From Strix aluco (taxonomy: Eukaryota > Chordata > Aves > Strigiformes > Strigidae), in the NCBI RefSeq assembly GCF_031877795.1, contig NC_133934.1, forward strand, positions 107,324,610 through 107,388,609: a DNA stretch of 64,000 nucleotides, written 5' to 3'. Below, in pieces: positions 35,601-47,600 of the stretch; positions within the stretch are counted from its first letter, which is position 1, and every line of letters begins with the position of its first letter. Below the pieces are notes generated by a model. It worked only from the letters and a program-made list of their open reading frames with translations. It was not told where the DNA came from and did no database searches. The translations under genes and the position numbers were made by a program.

Positions 35601-38600
35601 TGGCAGAGCAGTTGTGCGTTTGCCATATTTCTCTGAGGGTATCCCAGTTGTTTTGGGTATGTGGAAGGAACATTCTGTGCAGTAACTGGAATACATCTCA
35701 GGCACTAGCAGGGATTTGGCAATGTCAGAGTTGCCTATCAGGATCATCATAATACTAATTCAGTGTTTAAGATTACGATGTAATTAGCAACTGCTTAATT
35801 AATTCCCTCTTCCTCTGTAATACAGACCAATCTGTTAGCTGCTGCTTTTCAAGTTGGAGGTGATAATTACCCTCGTGGACCAGAGATAAAATAAGAACTA
35901 ACTCAAGACTTCATGCAAGGCTGATTTGAACCTTCCTCCACTTCAAAGTTGTTCTTTGAGGTTGTGAAGATGCTTTGAAAAAATTTTCTTCTGAATGGGT
36001 CTTTGTGTATCTGTGCAGCTCCTGAGTTCACCAGAGACAAGAGAGCCTGAAAAGCCAGAAAAAAAAAGTTGCTGTTCTCAGTTTCCAATTTGGAAAACAG
36101 GAAACGTGAGAAACCTTACCTCCATAAGGAGGGAATGTGTCTGTTTGTAACTGATTCCCAGCTGAGTCTCCTGTTGGATGTGTCTCTGAACTTTTGACTG
36201 TTTCCCTGTTGTCAGCTCTGGTGACTTTGTCTCAAACTAGATTTGATTCCCTTGCCTCCCTGGCTTTCACGATACATCAGTTGTGCTTTATGCCCTTCCT
36301 AGGTGTGCTTGTGGTAAAAGATGGGGCTATTATCCTGTCCCAGAATTGGGGTCTTCAGTAGGGAGATTTTAGGAAATCTGACTTTAGATCTGAGTTATGC
36401 AAATGGTTCTTTGTGGCAAGGACCTTGAAGTTCAAATGGCAGGTTAGTGGACAGGCTCATCTAGATGTACATTCCCTTTTCTCCCTCCAAGTAAACTTAA
36501 TAAACATGACCTGTATGTTTCTGTCCACTTGCTGGTGTTCTGACTGTGGAAAGAGAGAAACTTTAGTCATAGGATAAAATTGTGAAATATGTTGCATCTA
36601 TTTTCAGAAATCATTAAGGCACTAATTTCATTGTCTGTGGCTATGTCTAGCTAACAAGCTTTAGCTGGATCCCCAGCTGAAATTGTTGTTTTGTAATTGG
36701 GTATCTGACCCTTTGGCCCTCTAGTCCTTTGTGCACTTGAATATCCCCAAAAGTACTGCTGCTTGTGCTAAAGGTGAGCTTGTCTTCAGTCACTTTGCTT
36801 CCTTTTGAGCCATCTACCCAGACTGAGCTCAGTGTGCACCAGTGTGGTTAGGCAGGTTGGAGGTGTGAAGATGAAGTGTGGGATAACTGATGGGGCACAA
36901 ACAGGGTCTGCATGGCCTCTATTACTAGCAGTAGACCTTATTGTGGATGGTTGACTGAGAATGGGAGTCTACTGTGCAAGGTGCTGTACAGAGATTATGA
37001 AAATGCTTTGAGCTTCGAAAAGAAGATAGTATAGGAGTGCTAAGTGTTGCTTATTTTTAATAGCTGCATGTCAATGAGGTCCCTGCACTGCTTTCTATAA
37101 ATGTTCATTGAAACTGAAATAATTTAATTTCTTATAAGTCTGTTACCATAAACTTCACTGTGGAACCTAAACTGTGTAAGATACATACATTCTCCTTAAT
37201 AGAAATTTTGTTGTTTTGATAACTGCAGAGCTTGCTCAACATTTCTGGTTTCATTTGCAGACGGCAGTTATCACCTATGACTACCTTACCTCTCTTCGGA
37301 GTGTCCCATACGGATCAGAGGAGTATGACTTCCTCAAATCACAGGTAGGTGATAGCACTGGACTGTGTTCCTTGGAAACTGCAAGGCACAGGTGTGTTGC
37401 CAAAGCCATTGCTGTAAAGCAAACTATCAAGCTGTCAGCTTAATAATTCAGTATGCCTTCTACCAACTGTACTGCATGTTAGATAAGATTCTTGCAGGAC
37501 CTGTATTGCCCAATAGAGAAGGTCCCTTGTCAAGAGTAGCCACATGCAACCAGTGCTCACTTATGTCCATTAGAGATTCAAGTCCTCAGTGTATGGGGTA
37601 AGATGCATTTGGGCTCTGTCACCTGTTCTCTGCTGCCCAGACTGGATGTGTGGAGGTCAGATGCTGAGAGGGGCCTGGCAGTGGTTTCTTATCCTGCTTA
37701 TTGCTTGGTAATGGCCATAATATGAAGGCTGAGAGTTTTAAGTAAAAGGAGTGTGTTGGAGGAGAAATAATAGGGATGAATCAGGCTTGCAGATCCCTGA
37801 AGAAATAAGAATTGGGCAAAGAAATGTACATCTCATTGCAAAACACACTGTTGTGTTTTGCTATCAGTAATTAACATGAATAGAAAAAGCATTTCTAGTG
37901 AGAAGGAAGATAAGCACCCCTATTGCTCCTCTCAGGCTTGTGCTGCACCTTTCATTCCAGCCTACAGCCCTATAATACCTTGAGCTGTGAGTGACGCCGA
38001 GTTTTAGTTGAGCGCATGTGGTATATGTAGCCAGGGTATCTCTGCTATTCCAGCTCAAGGCCTCTCTGGAGTGGGAAATATGGCTTGTGCCAAATTAGGC
38101 CAGTCTGCATAGTATGTTTGAAGTAAGGTCTTTGACCTCATTTTTCTTCTTAGTGCATATAGGATTTAGGCCACTGGTGCTGTTGTAATGCATGGGGTGG
38201 TGCTCTCCAAGGACTCTCAGACTGGAGGGACTCTGAAGCTGGAAACAGTGGTGGGCCAGGTAGAAATCAGTGACATCGGACTCCAGCATGCTTTAGTATT
38301 CTTTTGGCAGAAAATCCACGTGATCAGTGTGGTCTTAGAGTATTTGGGATAGTTTGCAGAGTGGCTTCCTTGGGCTTGTTCTCACCCTCTCCTGTCTAAA
38401 GATGCTAAGCTCTTCTGTTGTAGCTCCCCATCCCAGGTGAGTGGCACTGATGCCCTGACATAAACTGGAGATAGGTGTGTTGGATTCTGGAGCTTCACCT
38501 TCCATCTGCCCACGTCTCTGCCATGTGCCTTTGAAACCTGGTTTGCAGAAGGGCTGCTTGTAGCTTTCTTGAGCGACACCCAAGTTATGGAGTTACCAGT

Positions 38601-41600
38601 GCTTGGACAGCTTGTCATTTGGCAGCAGTTTGCAGCAGCCCTTGCAAATTCCTGACCTTTTGCTGTGTCTCTCCATGGCTTCATTAACCTCTGTCATGCA
38701 GGTTTTGATGGTTTGTCAATTCATGCCCCAGGCAGCCAGAAAGGGCTGGCGCTGCACAGAGCTGTGCTCTCCCTGCTTGGCAAACAAGACTAGCTGAGTC
38801 AGCCTCTGCGTGTGGCAGAGCCAGTGGCAAGTACAGCATGTCAGCATGACACGAGCACTCTGGCATGGCCAGCACTAGCCCTTGGCTGCATAAGGGGAAT
38901 GAGCTGGGAGATAGGAGAAAGTGGGCGCAGGCATGGCATGTCCTGTTGTTGGCAGGTGTTATGGAGGGCCACCACTGAGCCTGACAGTGACAGCACTTGT
39001 GGGTTCCTCAGCAACATACCTGTACTGCTTGTGCTAGCAAAGCATCTGTTTGGCATGGGAGAATTTTTTGGGCCTGGGCAATCACATGCCAAACCCTTTA
39101 TCTCAGTGCAGCTCTAAGTGGATGAAAACCATGTCTTTACCATCTTGCAGCTCTTATAACACTCTGTGGAAGCTGATTTTGTTGGTCTCAGACTAGCTCA
39201 GAATGACTTTTAAGAAGTTGCCCCATTGGAGTTGGTACTAAAGATTAGTCGCTGGACAGGACCAAGGGGATGTGAATGCCCCTCCCAAGTAAGTGTTGTG
39301 TGTGAAGGATGCTTATCCAGATGTTGCTTCTACTAGCCTCTCTCCTGGATAGATCTCTGGTGTTCTCAGCCATTCATTGTACTCTCTGTGCTTTCTGTTC
39401 TTCCAGTGAGGCCATCTTAAGCTCCTCTTCATATGCTGAGAGTTTGGAATTTTCTTTTAAGCTTATGTATGAATTGATTACTGATTTCCAACCTCACTTT
39501 TGGTGCTGTGCCTAGAAGAGAGATTCTGTGAGGCAGGAATTTGGTGACCCTGGGACTGTGGATAGTGCCAGCAGGTCTGGATGCAGCTGCTGTGTCTCTG
39601 TCTCTGGTGAGGTTGTGCTGCGTGTGTGTCTGGAATGGGTTTGCAGCTGGGAGTGGAAAAACACTTTTTCTGTTCATCTCCTCCTTGTACTCAGCATACT
39701 GGTGAGTGCTACTCCAGTGCAAATAATGCTCAACTTGCTCTCTATGCATTCCCAGTTAGCCATTAAACTGGAGCCTCTAAATTACCCATGGCCACAGATC
39801 AGAGATGGGAAGCCTCAGTAGTAGCACCAGTCCCTGAGCCTGCTGGGGCCAAACAGGGACATAGTCATTAGGAAACAATTAAATGCAATGCAGATTAAGA
39901 AGGAAATGGGTTCCCCAGGGGCTTTTAGCCAGGTTCCTGCCTAGCTCTAAGGAATTCTCTTCAATCTTACTCTATTTTTCTGTCCCTCATGGAGCACTCT
40001 TGATGCTAATGCTCTCAGCCTTTCCGTTCTCAGCACCTTTTTATGGCCAGCAGATTGAGGGTGTTTCACCACTTTCTGTGAGGCAGGAAACAGTATCTGG
40101 AAATTCACTGTGTGTCCCTGGGGTTGGTTTGCTTCTCTTTGCTTCTGCCCTCAGCCAGGAGATAGGAGAATCCACTTTCCTGATACTGCGTATCTTTTTG
40201 ATTCCTGCCCCTTCCAGAGAGAAACCTGCTTAAGTGGTCAGGCTTATGTCCGTCCCAGTGGTTGCTTCATCTCACCACTGGTGGCTTGACCATGAAGGTA
40301 ATGATCTTTCTCCTGAGTTAAGGATCCTTTTCTGGGGTGTCTGCCCTTTTCCTGCATTTGGTGATAATGCCAGTGTGCTGATGTCAAGGCCAGTGGTAGC
40401 CATGGTTAGCCCCAAGACATTGGATATCTGTAGGTCTAGTGTCAGGAGCATTAGGGGTGATATGAACTTTCTTCACTTCATGTCTGTTTCATTAAATGAC
40501 TCTGGCCATCTTTGCACAGGTAAGCTTGGCCATTTCTTCCGGTTTCTGCCCCTGCTTGTAATGGGTCAGAGGAGGAAGGAGGGCAGCCTGCTCAGTCAGT
40601 GCCATTTCTTTGCCTATTGCTTTCTCAACAGTGCATTTTATTCTGTAGAGGGCTGCATTTCTCTAACATTCTTTTGCTTCCTTGAGTGTTTGCCTCCTTC
40701 CATGTTTGTGTCCTCAGTCTCAAGTCAGCCTGCTCTGTGACATCCATTGTAGCACCTGAATGTCTTGGTTGACGCTTCCTATAGTGCTGCATCAATTTCT
40801 GTTGATCTTGCTGTCAGTCAGGAGGTGTCTCACAACATGCAGTTTAAGGGCTGGCATCAATGGGATTCTGAATTGTTCTTAGTGTAGTAAGAGGATTGCA
40901 ATGGGTTGGTCATCTTGCAGATTTCAGCCAAAGTGGCCACAGTTGAAAATCTTGAGCAGGGAATTTTTGTGTCATTTTCCTCTGTAAGACAAAAGGTTAC
41001 TGTTGTGAATGTGGGTAGAGGTATTTTTTTTAATGGAAAGGAGATAGCAAGGAGAAAAAGGATCTGTGGTCAAGGTGTCTCGGGAGACAGTGGGAATCCA
41101 TTGTTGAATTAACTTTGTTGGCCACAGAATTGCCTTGTCAGGGAAAAGCCATTTGGGAGGTTAATTATCTTTCCTCCTTTTGAGAGCAGAATGAGGATAT
41201 TCTCCTCATCCAAACTCCTGGTTATTGGGCTGTCAGTATCTGGGCAAATATTTGGAAGGTGTAACCTTGTGCCATCGTTATACAAAATACAATTTCTTGC
41301 TCCTTGGAGGCTATTCCTGGCGTTTGTTGTGTTTGCTTCTCATGGTGGGATGGGTGTTTTCAAAATGAGCTGTCTCACTGTGAAGTTGCTTGACTGAAGG
41401 ATCCTGGAAAGAAAATGGGTGGGTGTATGTATGTGTGTGTTTTTCAGAAATAACCTATAGTTTCTGGATAGTTCAGACCAACGAAATAGCCGGTGTCTTT
41501 GGACTTCCCTCATGATTCAGTAACACTGTGTGCCTTGAATAATAGGAAGTGATGTCTAAAATAGTTTCTTCACGATGGAGGTGGACTGCATCTGCAGAGA

Positions 41601-44600
41601 GAAATCCCCAGGAGCTCTCCATGGCATTCCTTCAAAAAGGCAACTATGAATGGGGACTATGGGCTGTTGTACACCACAGCCAGTCTGTGTAGTGGTGGCT
41701 GTCTTTGCTTGTGCTTCATTCAACCTCTGATGAACTGGAGTGAGAAGAAGCAAATGAACTTCCCTATGAGACACGGAATAGCCATTAGGTGGCAGTGACT
41801 TTCTGTTGCCAAGCTAAATGGGAACCAGTAATAGAGAGGTGAAGAGCTTCACAGCGCATCCACAGTCCCTGATCTGATCATGTTTGGTTGCTCTATTATG
41901 TGCTCCCCAGGATATCTCTTCATCTAAAAGGCATGGTCTACGCTAATGCAGTCTAAAAAAGCTACTAGCAGGGCCAGCTGGTGGCTTGATGACTCTACAT
42001 TTGAGCACGGCTGTCTAGCAAACTTCCTGCCAACACATAAAGCATGAAAGCTTTGCACTGAAAACACATAACAAGCTGTAAAATAAATCTTATAATTATA
42101 AGACACTTCCTTTTCCTCCTTCTGCTTTCTAGAGTGGTGTCAGCTGAACATTATGGCCACAGCATCTCTAGATTTTAATTTTGTAGCATTAGGAAAGTCC
42201 TTTATTTTGGGGATGCGTGCCTATGAAACAAGATGTTTTCAGTCCTCAGCAGTGATTTATTCAGAGAAATGGGCCATCTCACTGTGACATTTTAGGAGGA
42301 GGAAGAAGGAGAGAAGCGAGAAGAAAGAGGCAATGCCTCATTTATTGCACTTTTCCTGTCTGTGCACCCTCATCTCTGAAGTGCTTCACTCCCGGAGCAT
42401 GAGTGTGAAGTGTCAGGCACACCACTTGCCCAAGGGGTCCTGCATTTTGCACCTCCCCAGCAGGAAACTCTGTGCCTTGGGAGCATTTAACCTTCTCTCC
42501 TCCAGGTGGGGCTATGTCATTTGAATCCCTGTAGACCTCATTACTTTGCTTCCTTATAGCTGCTGAAGAGGTACATAATAGCCAGAGGAATATCTGAAGA
42601 ATATCTCAACCGGTACAGTGAGGAAACCATTAGGAAGCCCTTGAATGATGTAGACTGCAAGGAGCCTGCACCTTGATGACCACTATAAAAAGAGCAAATG
42701 GAAAGTGAAGAAATAATCCTGTTTTATTTAGTTTTTGGACTATGCCTAGAGTCCCAGTGTGAAATGAACATTCAGCAGTGCAAAGTCAAGAGATATGGCA
42801 AGAGATGATATCTCCTCTGAAGAGCGATTTATGTATTTGCCTAGATTTTTACCCTAGATATGCGTGGTGCAAATAGATATGAACACGGTATTTCTCAGAG
42901 GGTTGAAGGTCTGTGTAAAGAGGGAAGGAAAGAAAAAGCAGAAATTGCTTAGGATGCCACTGTAAGTAACTTAAGATTGGTTCTAATGACTTTGGTTCAG
43001 GCTCTAATTAGGGATGTTTTCTTAATGAAGGACTGTGTATCCTTGAACTACTGGTCAGTTTATATGATTTGGTTGTGGGAGACCACCTGTAAAATCAGTA
43101 GAGCTGAGAGGTAGCCAGTGCTTTACCTGTTTTAAGAATAGGAAGAGAGCTGGCTTGAAAATTGAAATAATCTTATCTGAGACTAGGAAAAATAGATACC
43201 TAGAAGATTCGCTTGGGGATAGAGACACATCAGTACTTCCAACGGCAAACTAGGCTTCTCAAATGTTTTTGTTTGTCCTTTGAGCCCTTAACAAGACCCA
43301 TATTGTGGATTCTGTTGCCTTTTTTAAGGTTACTGTAGTCAGCTTGCAATGAAGGACCCCAAATTAGGAGTACAGAGATGTAAAAACAGGAATGAAAAGA
43401 CTAGCATGGCGTGCAGAGGATATTTCATGTATCAGGCCAGGTTGGAGTTTCAGAGCAGGACTGAATACTGTAGATTGGCTCTGCTAAACCAGTGACCTTA
43501 ACGCATCCTCCCCAAAGTGTATCTGATAAAAGAATGTGCTGGAGGACAGCACACAATTATCTTACCTGTCAAGCTAGTGTCTTTATTTAGTGCGTTAAGT
43601 CAGTGTTGAGGGAATTGCTATGGTGGGTGGTATCTTGCAAAAACTTCTCTGGATTTCTTGGCAATGTTGAAGGTGTCTTAGTGGGTTCCAGGCAAACCCC
43701 TTTACCTATGTGGGGGCCACCCTGTTTGCATACTTGAGGGAAAGGTGTCTCTGAAAGGAACTCTGCTGTCTTCATGCATCGGGTGCCCCAGGACCAGGCA
43801 GGACTCTGCTAGGCTGAGGAAGCCCAGGGGACTAGGAAAAAAGGAAGCTATGTTTCTCTTGCATTGGAGCAGTTTTAGTCTAGAACAAAACAAAATGTAA
43901 ATTTCGGTGCCAGGTTTGGAAGCTACCCCTTTATTTACTAGCGTGTTCAGGTGCTCTGCCTAGAAATCTGCTTATGTGAGCACGTGTCTGCATTTTTGTA
44001 CATCTGGACAGGCACATCTGTCTGCCTGTAGGCATGTGCCTGTGTGTTCAGGTGTGAGTGCTTTTGTTGAAGTAGCCACTTTGAAGACAGAGTCAAAGGT
44101 TCAAAGATGGCTTTGGAGGAGGGAATCCAAGGTGGTAATCACATTCACTGCTAGCCTAGTTAAGCCTACTTTTGGTCCCATAGAACTGGTTTGTTTTTTT
44201 TTTTTTTTTCTTGTCTCTTTTTTGACTTGAGAGTCCTGTCTCAGTGGCTGCAAATTCTGCTGATGATGCACCATTCAGAGCAGCTTTCCGCTCCTTCCTC
44301 TGCAGCAGCATCATCTTGGCAGGTCTGACACCAGTAACAACTTGTTTTTGTCAGTGTACTGAGCTGATGTGACTTGGAAGGGGCCCACAGGGAGCAGATA
44401 AACATAGTGACAAGGGTCATCTTTGTACAGCCTCCACTCTGTTCCTAGCTCCACTTTAACAGTGAATCTGCATGAGCTTGCAGACATGCATGCATACACA
44501 CATGCACAGTGCTTTATGAAATGCCTCCTGCTAAGCCTGGATCTGCTTACTGTCTTGCCAGTTTTGCTGAATTGGAAGGTAAATTCACTGAAAAGGTCAC

Positions 44601-47600
44601 TAGCAGAATTGCTTTTCAAAAAAACCCAGCTCCTAAAATGTCTTCACTGCCCCTGCAATCTCTGTTTGAAAATGTACTCATTTTGAGTTGCCTGTGAACT
44701 CTGTAACTGTGGCAGCCTGTTTGTTATTGTAGGGTTGCTCTGAACGGAAGTTGTTTTTTACGGGATTGCCGAAGGGCAGCAGGCTTTGCACTCCCATTTG
44801 TTTATCATAGGACTGTTGTGTGAAGAGAAGTGTGAAGATACACTTTGCTCCCTCGGGCCCTTTCCTTTTCGTTCAGAGTCAGGCAGCACAGCTGGGCATT
44901 TCCAGAGCTTAGCAGGAGCTGTTTCATCTCTGCAGTGCCCTGGTATCGCCTCTTCTGACTCTCTTCCTCTCCAGGACAACTTCCCTGCTTCTATTTCTTG
45001 CAGTAAGCTGAGGTTTTGCTGTGGCAGTCTGAATTGGGAGTTATTTGCTGCCAATATATGGAGTGGTGATCCTTGACTGGGGAACATTGTTATAATGAAA
45101 TGATGGCTCTTGAGCGATGGAGAGTGAGAAACAGCAAGGCTGTTAGCTGGAACCGTGCTTTCCTCTCTGTGAGCTGGTGCTTGTACTGGGCTGTTGTGCT
45201 TGAAGACAAGAGGTGTCTGCAACCTGATGCATGTGAAGGGCTCCAAGAGCTCTATCAGCTCCTGCTTCCCTGACCAGAAGGGTTAGATCCACTGCAACTT
45301 TCCTCGACATCCATTGGCCCCAGAGGCCACAGGCTAGGGACTGAGTCTGTACCAGGAGTGAGGGTGATGTTTGATTCTTTTGAACCTGTGTTTTAATTTT
45401 AGGGTAGCAAGTGCTTGGTAATGTGGTTGAGGACTGAGCAAAATGCAGGCAGAAGCAGCTTCACGGATGCATCTCTCCTGGTATATCCCCGTCTGAACGC
45501 ATGCAGCTTCCCGCACTAGCCCTGCACAGCTGACCTCTCTGTTGGCTTGTGCTGCCATCCTGTACCAGACCTGAATCAGCTTCCTGCTCTCCTGATTCTC
45601 CTGCAGCCTGCCCCAGCTCTGCCCTTACCTCTCCCCACTGACGCCTCAGCCCTGGCAGCAACCTCCCTGGCCCCCGTCATGCTGCCAGCAGATTTGATAC
45701 GGATTTACCCCACCCAGCCTTGCACCGATTAGTAGCTCATGTGGCAAAGATTTGCCACAATCTTAATTTTCTGAGAAAATGGAGACCCAGTGCTGGGTGG
45801 ATGCATTGCCAGCCCCAGGCAGGACAGCTCTCCCAGGCTATGGCTTTGCACACCTGTGTCAATGGCGGCTGAGCCGGCAGGTTTCCCCTTCCCAGTCCCT
45901 TTCTGGAGTAGGATTCCCAGCCCTGGCAGACTTTGGTCTTTACCTGGAGAGACACTGTGTGTATCTTAGCTTAATTCCTGGAAATCTCACTCCAGAAACA
46001 GGCAGATGTCAGGTTCTGTAACATGCTGAAATCAAATGAACTCAAAGCCCAAGGAACTCTTCCACTCAGAAACAGCCTAAAACCCCATTATATTTCATAT
46101 TAATATTGAAAGATTAATGCAGGCATGCAATTTTTATTTGAGGAATACTAAATTTAAATAAAGCAACAACAAAGAAGTCAAGCTCTGTCCCTTTGCAAAA
46201 TCTTTGAAATGGTGGGATGTATGTGTAGCTAATGAAGGAAAGTTCCTTTAAATTAAAGAAGAAGCAGTGTATAGATAAGACCACTTCCCCACACAACCCC
46301 CATCCCCATGGCTGATGCCCCTCCTTCCACCTGCATTGCTCAACAAATTTCATCTCAAGAGGGGAAATGAATTTTCAGTTGCAACATGCCTAGTAATTAA
46401 CCACACTGTAATTCTGATGTGCAGTGCTGTCACCCACCATCGGGTGGGAGTGGAAAAGGCACTGCATTTTGTTGATGGTTGAACATTTGTTTTCCTCATC
46501 ATTTTGACACCAGAGGTAATTGCCATTCCTGAAGTATTCTCTCGCTACCATTACAAAGCAACTGTTAGGGACAAATTAATTATGAAGAATCTCGTTATGA
46601 CAGATTAATAGGCCAACAGAGGAGATTTCTTTTTCTTCTTTCAGGCAACTGAATAGTAAAATCTAACAGCTCCTGTATAACTGCTAGAAACATGTGCTTC
46701 TCTGTAAGCCAACACATATTTTGTTGGAATGGGGAATTTACAAAACTAGGACTAGAGTATAGAGTGGGTTTCCAAGCTTGCTTTTATTGAGCTTTTGGTT
46801 TCCCAATATCATGTGCCAAAATGCGCTTGAGTCTGGGCATTGCCATATGGAGGGGAGGTCTTCGTGGTTGGTATTGGACCAATGTCTTCTGTCTGGGTCA
46901 TGGTTGAGCAGCATCATGAAAGCTTGGAAGTGAGGAATGCTGGCCTTATGGATTTGATGGATTTTAGAACAAGACATAAAGTCATTATCTGGACTGCTTT
47001 ATTGCCACTAAGGGTTCCCTGTGTCAGGGAGGTCCGATCTGATGTGCTGGTTGAGTTCCAAATGGCCAATGATATTCTGTCTGCTGTGTCCCCCTGGAAG
47101 TTGCAGACTACCTGCCCCAAATTATTCTTGTGGGGTGCTTTCTGGGGACTGTTGTGATGTGGCCCACAGATGGCTGCCGCCTTCTAGTGGAGGTGATCGA
47201 GGCACCTTGCCTCCTTGTGACTGAAGTGTTCCGTTAAAGCCCAGGGGAGGATGAGTTTGAAATATCTGAATTGTTCATGGCCGTGTTTAGAAGCTCACCC
47301 AATTTATGTGTAGTCAGGACAACAATTCAAGTAGACTTGGTAATTGTGCTCTGAAAGAGGCAGTTACATATGTATCTCACAGTTGACTGGCTACTATGGG
47401 ATGCTGGTGAATCCCAGGTGCTGATGAGCACACAGTTAAAAAGGAGCCTATTTTAGGCTTCAGAATAGGCATAATGTAGATTTAAAGAAGGTCTTGGAGG
47501 AGGCCTGTTCATGATCTCAGCTTTGCCTTCTTTGATGTCTCACTCGAGTTGTCAGGCAGTAGTGACTCAGCAAAGGATCTCTCTAGTTGAGACCAGAGTC

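Larger units (their letters stand above)
32794..37260 (+). other. ADCK1: ADCK1 intron 2
   Basis: 4.5 kb, donor GTAAGT and acceptor TTTGCAG. It contains a MIR-like fragment and a small tandem duplication (33940-34056, listed separately). No other gene or repeat recognised. Confidence 0.8.

Noticed and set aside
39883-40740. Frame open for 285 codons apart from one TAA at 40231-40233, in ADCK1 intron 3
   Set aside because: No recognisable domain, no good start context or exon signals, and one or two frames of this size are expected by chance in 128 kb of double-stranded frames. Frame conservation in other birds would be needed to revive it.
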